The translations under genes were made by a program, and so were the position numbers. From the NCBI RefSeq assembly GCF_042752395.1, contig NZ_JBHYXZ010000019.1, forward strand, positions 15,152 to 79,151: a stretch of 64,000 nucleotides of DNA. Direction: 5' to 3'. Below are positions 27,115-34,947 of the stretch, one piece after another. Source of the stretch: Actinosynnema sp042752395. Lineage in GTDB: Bacteria; Actinomycetota; Actinomycetes; Mycobacteriales; Pseudonocardiaceae. The notes under the pieces were generated by a model. The model worked only from the letters and a program-made list of their open reading frames with translations, had not been told where the DNA came from and did no database searches. Position 1 is the first letter of the stretch, and every line of letters begins with the position of its first letter.

Positions 27115-28706
27115 CCGGGCTCGGGGCGCTGGTGCGCCTGGCCCTGCGCCGCGACCGGCTGCTGCTGGCCGTGTGGGTGGTGGGCCTGGTCGGCATCACG
27201 CTGTCCACCGCGTCGACCGTGGGCGAGCTGTACGGCACGGTCGAGTCCCGGCAGCAGCTCGGCGCGACGGCCGGCAGCAACCCGGCGTTCCTGGCCATGC
27301 TCGGCCCGCTGTACGACGCGTCCACGACCGGCGGCGTGGTGGCCTGGCGGTGGGGCGTGTTCGGCGGGCTGCTGGTCGGCCTGATGGCGATGTTCCTGGT
27401 CACCCGGCACACCAGGGCGGAGGAGGAGGCCGGACGGCTGGAGCTGATCGGCTCGACCGTCGTCGCCCGGCACGCGCCCCTGGCCGCCGCCGTGGTGGTG
27501 GCCCTGCTGGCCGCCGCGGTGATCGGCCTGCTCGTCGCGCTCGGGCTGGTCGGCCTGGGCGAGCCGGTGGGCGGGTCGTTCGCGCTGGGCCTCGCGTTCG
27601 CGTCCGTCGGGTGGGTGTTCACCGGGGTCGGCGCGGTCGCCGCGCAGGTCTCGGAGAGCACCCGCACCGCCAATTCGATCGCGGGCGCCGCGCTCGGCCT
27701 CGCCTACCTGCTGCGGGCCGTCGGCGACGCGGCGGGCGACGAGGGGCCGACCTGGTTGACCTGGCTGTCCCCGCTGGGCTGGCTGGAGCTGACCCGGGCG
27801 TTCGCGGGCGACCGGTTCTGGGTCCTGCTGCTGCCGGTGGCTCTGCTCGGGGTGCTGCTCGCGGTCGCGTCGGTGCTGGTGACCAGGCGGGACCACGGCG
27901 GTGGGCTGCTGCCGGCCCGTCTCGGCCCGGCCCGCGCGCCCGCCTCGCTGGGCAGCGCGTTCGGCCTGGCCTGGCGGTTGCAGCGCGGCACGCTGATCGG
28001 CTGGACGCTGAGCCTGTTCGTGCTCGGCGCCGTCTACGGGTCGGTCGCGCGGGGCGTCGAGCAGATGCTGGAGGCGAACCCGGCGCTGGAGCGGATCATC
28101 GCGCAGATGGGCGGCACGGGCGCGATCGTGGACGTCTACCTTGCCTCGATCATCGGCATCATCGCCCTGTTCAGCGCCATCTACGTGGTGCAGTCGACGT
28201 TGCGGCTGCGCGGCGAGGAGTCCGCGTTCCGGGCCGAGCCGGTGCTGGCCACCCCGGTCAGCCGGTTCGCGTGGGTCGGCAGCCACGTGCTGTTCGCGAC
28301 CGTCGGCACGGCCGTCGTGCTGGCCGCCGCCGGCGCCGGCGCTGGCCTGGTGCACGGCGCGCGGGTCGGCGACGTCGGCGGCCAGGTCGCGCGGCTGGTC
28401 GGCGCGGCGTTGGCGCACGTCCCGGCGGTCTGGGTGGTCGCGGGCCTCGCGTTCGCCCTGTTCGCGCTGGCGCCGAAGCTGTCGTCGGCGAGCTGGGCGG
28501 TGATCGTGGTGTTCCTGGTGCTGGGGCAGCTCGGTCCGCTGCTGCGGCTCGACCAGTGGGCGATGGACCTCTCGCCGTTCACCCACATCCCGAAGGTGCC
28601 GGGCGCGGAGCTGACCGCGACGCCCCTGGTGTGGCTGACGGTGGTGGCCGCCGCGCTGGTGGCGGTGGGTTTCGCCGGGTTCCGGCGGCGGGACGTCGGC
28701 CGGTGA
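27111..28706 (+). CDS. ABC exporter permease, 12-helix fused type
   Basis: A 531-residue integral membrane protein with about 12 hydrophobic segments, equal to two six-helix ABC-2 units fused. This architecture is known in actinobacterial polyketide-antibiotic and TetAB-like exporters. It starts VTGLGALVRLALRRDRLLLAVW at GTG 27111, inside the ATPase stop. The second half begins near LGSAFGLAWRLQRGTLIGW. With the 300-residue ATPase it should form a complete exporter. The gene ends five bases before the operator of the next gene. Confidence 0.9.
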   Translation: MTGLGALVRLALRRDRLLLAVWVVGLVGITLSTASTVGELYGTVESRQQLGATAGSNPAFLAMLGPLYDASTTGGVVAWRWGVFGGLLVGLMAMFLVTRHTRAEEEAGRLELIGSTVVARHAPLAAAVVVALLAAAVIGLLVALGLVGLGEPVGGSFALGLAFASVGWVFTGVGAVAAQVSESTRTANSIAGAALGLAYLLRAVGDAAGDEGPTWLTWLSPLGWLELTRAFAGDRFWVLLLPVALLGVLLAVASVLVTRRDHGGGLLPARLGPARAPASLGSAFGLAWRLQRGTLIGWTLSLFVLGAVYGSVARGVEQMLEANPALERIIAQMGGTGAIVDVYLASIIGIIALFSAIYVVQSTLRLRGEESAFRAEPVLATPVSRFAWVGSHVLFATVGTAVVLAAAGAGAGLVHGARVGDVGGQVARLVGAALAHVPAVWVVAGLAFALFALAPKLSSASWAVIVVFLVLGQLGPLLRLDQWAMDLSPFTHIPKVPGAELTATPLVWLTVVAAALVAVGFAGFRRRDVGR

Positions 28707-28707
28707 T

Positions 28708-28739
28708 CTGAAAGAGCACTTTCGAAAGGACGCTTTCAG
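28708..28739. promoter_or_regulatory. ArsR-type operator upstream of regulator-MFS operon
   Basis: CTGAAAG (28708-28714) and CTTTCAG (28733-28739) are inverted arms around a perfect 10-bp palindrome CTTTCGAAAG (28719-28728). Together they give four GAAAG-type half-sites in 32 bases, 17 bases before the ATG. Such a site overlapping a promoter suits autorepression by the winged-helix regulator encoded next. Confidence 0.7.
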
Positions 28740-28755
28740 GTCTACCGTCGGGGCC

Positions 28756-29313
28756 ATGGACCTCCCACGGCCCCGACGCGTCGCCGATGCCGACGCGCTG
28801 AAGGCGTTGGCGCACCCCCTGCGCGTGTCGTTGCTGAACCACCTGCTGGCCGTCGGCCCCCGCACCGCGAGCGAGTGCGCCGAGGCGGTCGGGTCGACGG
28901 CCTCCAACTGCAGCTGGCACCTGCGGCAACTGGCCAAGTCCGGGTTCGTCGAGCGGGCCGACGCGGGCGACGGGCGGGAACGGCCGTGGCGGGCCACCTC
29001 CGTCGGCTACGACGTCGGCGCGTTCGCCGACGACCCCGAGGTCCGCACCCGGCAGGACGCGCTGCTCGCGCTGGCCCTGAACGAGGACGACCGGCTCGTC
29101 CGGCGGTTCCTGGACCGGCAGCGCGAACTGCCGCGCGAGTGGCTGGACGCGTCCGCGCTGCACGGCTACACGCTCGCCGTGACCGCCGAGGAGCTGAAGG
29201 ACCTGCTCGGCCGGATCGACGACGTCCTGCGCCCGTACCTGGTCCCGGTGCGGCAGGACGTGCCCGAGGGCGCGCTGCCCACCCACGTCGGCATCAGGGC
29301 CTTCCCCCGGTGA
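28756..29313 (+). CDS. ArsR-family winged-helix regulator
   Basis: A 185-residue regulator. The N-terminal winged helix reads ADALKALAHPLRVSLLNHLL, then TASECAEAVGSTASNCSWHLRQLAKSGFV, the HTH_20/ArsR pattern. The C-terminal half is a helical sensor domain without metal-binding Cys clusters, so an organic ligand is more likely than a metal. It is translated from ATG 28756, and its stop overlaps the MFS exporter start, forming a two-gene operon. The palindrome just upstream is the likely autoregulatory site. Confidence 0.87.
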   Translation: MDLPRPRRVADADALKALAHPLRVSLLNHLLAVGPRTASECAEAVGSTASNCSWHLRQLAKSGFVERADAGDGRERPWRATSVGYDVGAFADDPEVRTRQDALLALALNEDDRLVRRFLDRQRELPREWLDASALHGYTLAVTAEELKDLLGRIDDVLRPYLVPVRQDVPEGALPTHVGIRAFPR

Positions 29314-30512
29314 GCCGGCCCGGGCCGTTGCGCGGGCCCGCGTTCCGCCGGCTGTGGATCGCGGGGTTCGTCTCCGAGATCGGCGACTGGGTGCTGCTGG
29401 TCGCGCTGCCGGTGCACGTGTACCAGCGCACCGGCTCCACGGCCGCCACCGCCACGACGTTCGTGGTGGCCCTGCTGCCGAGCCTCGCGCTGTCCCCGGT
29501 GGCCGGGGTGCTGGCCGACCGCTTCGACCGGCGGAAGCTGATGCTGGTAGTCAGCCTCGCCCAGGCGGTCACCCTGCTGCCGCTGCTCACCGGCGACCTC
29601 GTGCTGGTCAACGTGGTCACGGCGGTGCAGGCCGGGCTGGCGGCGCTGTTCGAGCCCGCCAAGAACGCCCTGCTGCCGACCCTCGTGCCGCGCGAGCAGG
29701 TGCCGGCCGCCAACGGGCTGGTGGCGCTGAACGCCAACCTGGCCCGGCTGGTCGGCGCGTCGCTGGGCGGTCTCTTGCTCGGCTACACCGGGCTGACGGG
29801 TGTGGTGCTCGCCGACGTGGCGTCGTTCCTGCTGGCCGCGGCCCTCCTGGCGACGCTGCGCACGAGCGACCAGCGGCGCGGAGCCGGCGCACCCGCGTGG
29901 CGCGCCTGGCTGGACGGGCTGCGCGAGCTGCGCGGCCCGCTGCGGCCGATGGTCGCCGTGGTCGGCCTCATGGCCACCGGCCAGGGCCTCTTCGTCGTGC
30001 TGTTCGTGGTCTTCGTGACCGAACGCCTCGGCGGGGGAGCGGCCGAGGTGGGGCTGCTGCGCGGGGTGCAGGCCGTCGGCGGCCTGCTCGGCGGCCTGCT
30101 GATCGGCGTCCTGGCCCGCCGGCTCACCCCCGACCGGCTGCTGGGCGCGTCGCTGCTCGGGTTCGCCGCGATCGCCGCCCTCGGCTGGAACGGACCGCAC
30201 CTGACCACGGCGCTGGTGTTCTACCTGGCCGTGTTCGCCGTGGTGGGCGTGCCCGGCGTCGTCGCGGGGGCCGGGATGATGTCCGTGCTGCAACTGCACA
30301 CGTCCGACGACGTGCGCGGCCGGGTCATGGCGACCTTCGGCAGCCTCTACGACGGCGGCCAGGCGCTCGGCATGGTGCTGGCGGGCGCGCTCATGCCCGT
30401 GTTCGGCCTGTCCGCCCTGCTCAACGCCCAGGCCGCGCTCTACCTCGCGGCCGGCGTGCTGGCCCCGGCCGTCCTCCGCGGCCGAAGAGCAGCGCCGGCG
30501 GCGCGGCCGTGA
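29310..30512 (+). CDS. MFS transporter (EntS/MFS_3-like exporter)
   Basis: A 400-residue major facilitator protein with about 12 membrane helices. It starts at GTG 29310 within the regulator stop codon. The N-terminus GPAFRRLWIAGFVSEIGDWVL and the loop LADRFDRRKLML (motif A) are typical of the MFS_3 group, which includes siderophore and macrolide exporters. The upstream ArsR regulator probably derepresses it when its ligand binds. The last 92 bases are shared, on opposite strands, with the convergent MFS gene, so its C-terminus (VLRGRRAAPAARP) and that of the neighbour constrain each other. Confidence 0.87.
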   Translation: MSRPGPLRGPAFRRLWIAGFVSEIGDWVLLVALPVHVYQRTGSTAATATTFVVALLPSLALSPVAGVLADRFDRRKLMLVVSLAQAVTLLPLLTGDLVLVNVVTAVQAGLAALFEPAKNALLPTLVPREQVPAANGLVALNANLARLVGASLGGLLLGYTGLTGVVLADVASFLLAAALLATLRTSDQRRGAGAPAWRAWLDGLRELRGPLRPMVAVVGLMATGQGLFVVLFVVFVTERLGGGAAEVGLLRGVQAVGGLLGGLLIGVLARRLTPDRLLGASLLGFAAIAALGWNGPHLTTALVFYLAVFAVVGVPGVVAGAGMMSVLQLHTSDDVRGRVMATFGSLYDGGQALGMVLAGALMPVFGLSALLNAQAALYLAAGVLAPAVLRGRRAAPAARP

Positions 30513-31593
30513 CCAGCGCGGCGGGCACCAGGAACGCGCCGACCGGGTCCGCGTGGTACAGCGGCACGATCGCCGCCGGCGACACCGCCCCACCCAGGAA
30601 CCGCAACGACTGCACCACCGACACCGCCCCACCGCGATTCGCGCCGTCCCCCGACAGCGCCAGGGCGTTCAACCCGACGATCACCGCCTGACTGCACGCA
30701 CCCGCCACCGCCCACAACGCCGCCACCGCCACCACCGACGGCAACAACCCGACACCCGCGAGCAGCACCCCGCCGACCGCCGCGCCGGCCACCGCGCACC
30801 ACCGCGCCCCGAACCGGTCGATCGACCACCCGGTGAGCCGAGCCGTGCAGATCGCGACCAGACCGAACCCGGTCAACACCAACCCCCGCCCACCCGCACC
30901 CATCCCGAACGCGTCACCCAGCCGCAACGCCACCAGGAACGACAACCCGCCCAGACAACCCCAGGCCACGAACCCGGTCGCGGCCAACCGCACCGTCCGC
31001 CCCCGCCACGCGCTGCGCAACCGCGGCCGCTCACCCCCGCGCGGCGGGTCCGCGGGCAACCCGGCCGCCGCCAACCCCGCCGCCACCACCGCCGCCCCGA
31101 CGAACGCCCACCGCCACGACACCTCCGCCGCCAACCCGCTCAACAACGGCGCCGACGTCTGCCCCGCCGCCTGCATGGACGCGAAGAACCCCAACGCCCG
31201 CCCGAGCCGCTCCTTCGGCACCACCGCCGCGATCGTCGCCAACAACAGGGGAGTGGTGAACGCGTTCGCCGCCCCCTGCACCGCCCGCCCACCCATGAGC
31301 ACGGGAAACGACCACGACACCGCGCACAGCACCGACGCCACCACGTACACCGCGTACGCCACCCGAACCGTGCGACGGGCTCCCCACCCCTCCCCCCACG
31401 TGCCGGAGAACAACATCAACAACGCGAACGGCACGAGGTACCCGCTCACCGTCGCCGCCGCCGTGCCACCGGAAACCCCGAAGTCCCCACCGACCTCGGG
31501 CAACACCGAAGCCGTCATGGCCCCACCGAAAGGCCCGAGGAACCCACCCGCGTACAACGCCGCCACCCGAACACGGCCCCGGACCCCACTCAC
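30421..31593 (-). CDS. MFS transporter, multidrug type
   Basis: A 390-residue major facilitator protein with about 12 helices. The start is taken at GTG 31593 (VSGVRGRVRVAALYAGGFLG), since the upstream extension is Gly/Arg-rich and not membrane-like. Motifs include FSGTWGEGWGARRTVRVAYA (loop 2-3) and LMGGRAVQGAANAFTTPLLL (motif C-like antiporter segment). It is convergent with the other MFS gene and overlaps it by 92 bases at the 3' end. Base use in the 3' third is heavily C-rich on the plus strand, so the overlap may have arisen by stop-codon loss. The substrate is unknown. Confidence 0.82.
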   Translation of the reverse strand: MSGVRGRVRVAALYAGGFLGPFGGAMTASVLPEVGGDFGVSGGTAAATVSGYLVPFALLMLFSGTWGEGWGARRTVRVAYAVYVVASVLCAVSWSFPVLMGGRAVQGAANAFTTPLLLATIAAVVPKERLGRALGFFASMQAAGQTSAPLLSGLAAEVSWRWAFVGAAVVAAGLAAAGLPADPPRGGERPRLRSAWRGRTVRLAATGFVAWGCLGGLSFLVALRLGDAFGMGAGGRGLVLTGFGLVAICTARLTGWSIDRFGARWCAVAGAAVGGVLLAGVGLLPSVVAVAALWAVAGACSQAVIVGLNALALSGDGANRGGAVSVVQSLRFLGGAVSPAAIVPLYHADPVGAFLVPAALVTAAPPALLFGRGGRPGPARRPRGRARPGR

Positions 31594-31715
31594 GGCCCCG
31601 GACCCTAACCGCCCACCACCACGACAACCGCCGCCAAGCCCCCCGTGCAAGTGCTCTTCTTCCCCGAAGGAGGGGGCCGTGTCATCCCGCCGACCTGGCT
31701 CTGCCCAACCACACG

Positions 31716-31772
31716 TGTCAAGGGGGCACTCCCGGCCCTACCGCACCCGAGGCTGGAACGGCCCCCTTGACA
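31716..31772. terminator. 12-bp inverted repeat near integrase remnant
   Basis: TGTCAAGGGGGC (31716-31727) and GCCCCCTTGACA (31761-31772) are perfect inverted arms with a 33-base loop. They lie just before the integrase remnant. The repeat may be a terminator or a leftover end of an integrated element; the two cannot be told apart from this sequence alone. Confidence 0.45.
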
Positions 31773-31779
31773 GGTTGGA

Positions 31780-32122
31780 CGTGGAATTGCGGTTGGCGCG
31801 GTACTCGCGTCCGCACGCGGTTCCCACCCCCGGTTCCGCTCAAGACGGAAGCGTCGGCGCGGCGGGTGGTGTTGGATCGCGACACGGCCGTTCTGTTGGC
31901 CGGCCTGATTGGGAACCGGCCGAAGACGGCCCGGTGTTCGCCAACCCGATTACCGGCGGGTGGTGGTCCCGCCAGCAGGTGAGCAAGGCTTTTGCTCGCG
32001 CCCGGGATCACGCGACGGCGGCCGGGATGGTCAAGCGGTCCCGGATTCACGAGCTGCGCCACACCCACGCCGCGTGGCTGCTCACCGACGGGGTTCCGCT
32101 GCCGGCGGTGTCGTGCCCGTGA
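31780..32122 (+). pseudogene. Frameshifted remnant of a phage-type tyrosine integrase
   Basis: Pieces of the C-terminal catalytic domain of a tyrosine recombinase are readable in two frames. One frame gives LKTEASARRVVLDRDTAVLL (about 31839-31898). Another gives GPVFANPITGGWWSRQQVSKAF and then SRIHELRHTHAAWLLTDGVPL up to 32122. HELRHTHAA matches the HxLRHxxA box with the catalytic His and Arg. The frame changes near 31920, the domain is cut before the final His/Tyr box, and nothing remains of the N-terminal half. It marks an old site-specific integration next to the toxin-immunity genes. It cannot be functional. Confidence 0.78.
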
Positions 32123-32177
32123 ACCTGGTGACGTACCGGCCGGGGTCGGCACTACTTGGCGGGCCCGGCGGGGTCCG

Positions 32178-32588
32178 CTAGTTCCAACTGGGTTGCCACT
32201 CGATCCCGGTTGGCCGTGCGCCCCCGGTGTTCATGTACTCGTGCGCGGCGCGGCGTGCTTCGGTCAGCGGGATTTCGGCGTTTGCCGGGAATTCGGTGTC
32301 TGAGCCGGTGAAGTAGTACAGGGGTGGTTGCTCGGCGGTGTCGGGTCCCTTGCTGATACAGGCGTCGGGGGCGTCGGGCCCGGAGTAGTAGAGGACTCCA
32401 CGGCCGGTGCGGGCGTCCAACCCGACGTCAAGGATCGCGTGGCCGGGATCGCCGTGGATGAGCAGTTGGACCGTGATGGGTGCGTTCCAGCCCACGACGG
32501 TGTCGAACACGGCGTCCAACTCGGCCGGGGTGTGGACGACGGTGGGCCCGGTGGCTTTCCTGTCGTACCAAGCTTCTAGCGCCACCAC
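32178..32588 (-). CDS. Imm1-family immunity protein
   Basis: A 136-residue cytoplasmic protein of the Imm1 family, the known neutralising partner of SCP1.201/DddA-like deaminase toxins. Typical segments are GRGVLYYSGPDAP, PLYYFTGSDTEFPANAEIPL and a C-terminal RPTGIEWQPS. Its start (GTG 32588, or GTG 32585) overlaps the 3' end of the deaminase gene by 10-13 bases, so toxin and antidote are translationally coupled with the toxin first. It should bind and inhibit the deaminase made by the cell or received from kin. The family call is from memory of the motif pattern. Confidence 0.8.
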   Translation of the reverse strand: MVALEAWYDRKATGPTVVHTPAELDAVFDTVVGWNAPITVQLLIHGDPGHAILDVGLDARTGRGVLYYSGPDAPDACISKGPDTAEQPPLYYFTGSDTEFPANAEIPLTEARRAAHEYMNTGGARPTGIEWQPSWN

Positions 32589-33388
32589 GGGCGGGCACCT
32601 CCTGTGTATCGCTTGCTGATGGGTTCGCCTTGTTCGGTCGTGCCGTACACGGTGAGCGTCGATCCTTCCGGGAGCAGGATCGGCACGAGGGTGTCACACC
32701 CGAACGGGCCGACGCACGGCTCATTGTTGATTACGACCGTGGCGTGTCGGATTCCCTCCCGGCTCATGCGCGTGGCGAGTTTGATTTCCACATCCCCGGT
32801 CTTGGCGGATTTTCGCGGCATCCCCATGTCACGTAGTCGGGCATCGGCCGCGTCGGCATCGTCGTCCCGGCCGCTGACAATCGGTTGGGCCGTGCCGTCC
32901 GGGCCGATCCAGTAACCGCGCGTCTTCTGCCCGGCTCCGGGCACTACGGGCGGGGGTAGTTCGCGGCGTAGTTCCCCGACCCGTTCGGGTGGGACCGCGG
33001 GCCCTTCGGGTTCGGCCCGGTTGGTCGGTGGTGGTGGTGTGGACGGCTGTTGTTCGGGCGGCCGTTGCGGTGGCTGTGCCGGCCGTGGAGCGTCCGGGGC
33101 CGGTGGCACGGTGTCCGCACCCGTGAGCGCGGTCAACGCGGCCTGTGCGCGGTCCATGCCCGCCCCGAGGATCTTCCACAGGTCTTTCACCCCGTTGATC
33201 ACCTGTTGGAAGCCGGCCAGCGCCTGTTCGGTGGCCGACTCCAGCCCGACGGCCCCGCGCAGGTGTGCCGCCAACAGGTCGTGCGCCTCTTCAGCCAAGT
33301 CCTGAGCCCGTCCGACTGCGTCGCGGCACTGTGACGCCTTATCGCACGCCTGGGACAGGCTCTGAGCCACTTCCCCGATCGAGGCCAC
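32576..33388 (-). CDS. DddA-like (SCP1.201-like) deaminase toxin
   Basis: A 270-residue polymorphic toxin. Residues 1-90 are a helical ESX/WXG-like N-terminal domain (VAQSLSQACDKASQCRDAVG; ATEQALAGFQQVINGVKDLW). Residues 91-145 are a Pro-rich linker. The C-terminal 120 residues match SCP1.201-like deaminases: GYWIGPDG, KTGDVEIKLATRMSREGI, VVINNEPCVGPFGCDTLVP, LLPEGSTLTVYG and a PWWR end. The zinc Cys pair is Cys225 and Cys231 and the catalytic Glu is Glu201, but the usual zinc-ligand His of HxE is Asp199 (codon GAT). Relatives deaminate cytosine in DNA or RNA. GTG 33388 follows GAGGGG. There is no signal peptide, so export would rely on a specialised (perhaps type VII) route. It is coupled to an Imm1 gene. 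Confidence 0.82.
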   Translation of the reverse strand: MASIGEVAQSLSQACDKASQCRDAVGRAQDLAEEAHDLLAAHLRGAVGLESATEQALAGFQQVINGVKDLWKILGAGMDRAQAALTALTGADTVPPAPDAPRPAQPPQRPPEQQPSTPPPPTNRAEPEGPAVPPERVGELRRELPPPVVPGAGQKTRGYWIGPDGTAQPIVSGRDDDADAADARLRDMGMPRKSAKTGDVEIKLATRMSREGIRHATVVINNEPCVGPFGCDTLVPILLPEGSTLTVYGTTEQGEPISKRYTGGARPWWR

Positions 33389-33479
33389 CCGGTCCCCTCT
33401 CCCCGCGCGTCAGCGTGGCAGAGGGGTCCGACAGTGACCGTGTCGCCACACTCCGTGTCCGACCCGCCAGAGTGGGGGA

Positions 33480-33556
33480 ACGTGGGCAAGCCGCGGCATC
33501 GCCCAGTTGCTCGCTCGCGCTGGCCGGGGCGAGGTGAGCACGCCACTTGCCCACGT
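33480..33556. repeat. 11-bp perfect inverted repeat in the deaminase upstream region
   Basis: ACGTGGGCAAG (33480-33490) and CTTGCCCACGT (33546-33556) can pair around a 55-base loop. It lies in the 297-base stretch between the deaminase start and the PAC2 stop (33389-33685), in which I see no gene or tRNA. It may be a terminator-like or regulatory structure. Confidence 0.4.
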
Positions 33557-33685
33557 CGCGTACCACCTTGGACACGTCGGCGGGATGACACGGACACCGG
33601 CCCCACCATCCGACCGCAGTCAACGACGATGGCCCGTCATCCTGCCGATCTGCCCGTCCGGCGAGGACTCTTCTTGCTTTTCGGG

Positions 33686-34582
33686 TCACATCCCGGTCGG
33701 CCCACGCCCGGGCCCACGCCCCCGCCGCCGCAGGTACCGCTCGAACTCGGCCGCGATCGCGTCACCACTGGCCTCGGTGATCTGCAACTCCGCGTCCCCG
33801 CGCTCCTCCAACGCCCGCACGTAGTTGCGCACGTCCTCGTCCTCGTCGGCCATCTCGCTGACCGTGCGCTCCCACTCCTCCGCCTGCTCGGGCAGCGCGC
33901 CGAGCGGCACCTCGACGTCCAGCACCTCCTCCACCCGGTGCAGCAGCGCCAACGTCGCCTTCGGCGAGGGCGGCTGGGACACGTAGTGGGGCACGGCCGC
34001 CCAGAAGGAGATCGCGGGCACGCCCGCCTGCACGCACAGGTCCTGGAACACGCCCACGATCCCGGTCGGCCCCTCGTACCGGGACCGCTCCAACCCGTAC
34101 TTGGCGGCCGCCGCCTCGTCGTAGGCGGTGCCCGTCACGGGCACGGGACGGGTGTGCGGGGTGTCCATCAGCAGCGCGCCCAGCGTGACCACCGTCGTCA
34201 CGCCCAGCCGCTCGATGTGCCCGAGCAGCTCGCCGGCGAACTTCCGCCAGCGCATGTTCGGCTCGATCCCGTGCACCAGCACCACGTCGGTGGAGGAGCC
34301 GGGTGGACGGCACACCGACAACCGCGTCGTCGGGAATTCCACCCGTCGGGTGACACCGTCCACCATCCGGACTGTGGGTCGAGTCACCTGGAAGTCGTAG
34401 TAGTCGTCCGGATCGACCTCCGCCAACGGCCTCGCGTCCCACGTGAGTTGCAGGTGTTCGATCGCCGTGCTGGCGGCGTCGCCTGCATCGTTCCACCCCT
34501 CGAACGCGCACACCATGATCGGGTTGGTGAGCGGTTCGCTGGGGTCGTAGGGGGTCTGGTCGGCCTGGTCCGGATCGGTCAC
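33686..34582 (-). CDS. PAC2-family protein (Rv2125-like)
   Basis: A 298-residue soluble protein of the PAC2 family, named after the proteasome assembly chaperone fold. Family segments are PIMVCAFEGWNDAGDAAS, VLVHGIEPNMRW and VTTVVTLGALLMDTPHTRP. GTG 34582 gives the normal N-terminus. M. tuberculosis Rv2125, near the proteasome genes and next to metH, is the closest context match. Whether actinobacterial PAC2 proteins help assemble the proteasome is not established; the linkage here is suggestive only. The C-terminal acidic and Arg/Gly-rich tail looks disordered. Confidence 0.9.
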   Translation of the reverse strand: MTDPDQADQTPYDPSEPLTNPIMVCAFEGWNDAGDAASTAIEHLQLTWDARPLAEVDPDDYYDFQVTRPTVRMVDGVTRRVEFPTTRLSVCRPPGSSTDVVLVHGIEPNMRWRKFAGELLGHIERLGVTTVVTLGALLMDTPHTRPVPVTGTAYDEAAAAKYGLERSRYEGPTGIVGVFQDLCVQAGVPAISFWAAVPHYVSQPPSPKATLALLHRVEEVLDVEVPLGALPEQAEEWERTVSEMADEDEDVRNYVRALEERGDAELQITEASGDAIAAEFERYLRRRGRGPGRGPTGM

Positions 34583-34632
34583 GGCGCCAGACTACGACCA
34601 CCGGCGCACACCCGACGCCGTAGGCTTGGCGC

Positions 34633-34947
34633 ATGTCGGATCGTGTCACGCCCCCGTTCCGGGGCGCGCTCGCCGACCACCTCCTCGTCGCGGGGGCCGT
34701 GACGGGCGTGACGCCGAGGTCCGCCCGCCGTCCGTCGGACGACTTCGCAGCTCACCGGGACCGCGACGGGATCGCGCCCGGAGCCCGGCCGGACGTCGCC
34801 GGTGCCCTCGCGCCCGGAGCGGAGCCCTCCGGACGGGCCGGGCGCGGCGTCGAGGAGCGGATCTTGGAACTGTCACGTCGGGGTGCCGAACTCACCCGTT
34901 CGCGGCACACCACCCCTGAGGCACCGAACGGCGAAAGGCGCACATGA
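34633..34947 (+). pseudogene. Relic of the metH (cobalamin methionine synthase) 5' end
   Basis: A 104-codon open frame starting at ATG 34633. Its N-terminus aligns with the start of MetH without long gaps: RGALADHLLVAGAVTG takes the place of the usual LxxRVxVxDGAMGT, then DDF, then exactly 13 residues to RPDV, as in MetH. Near the end, VEERILELSRRGAELTRS resembles the MetH stretch IAERIxELxxxGAxLARE. Key glycines and catalytic positions are gone, and over 1,000 residues are missing. It lies beside PAC2, where mycobacteria have metH, and its stop overlaps the next start. It may be a decayed gene or a short frame kept as a leader for the HAD gene. Confidence 0.5.

Noticed and set aside
33389..33685. 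tRNA or small RNA next to the integrase island
   Set aside because: I looked for a cloverleaf or CCA-ended acceptor stem as an attachment site and found none; only a weak 11-bp inverted repeat is present.
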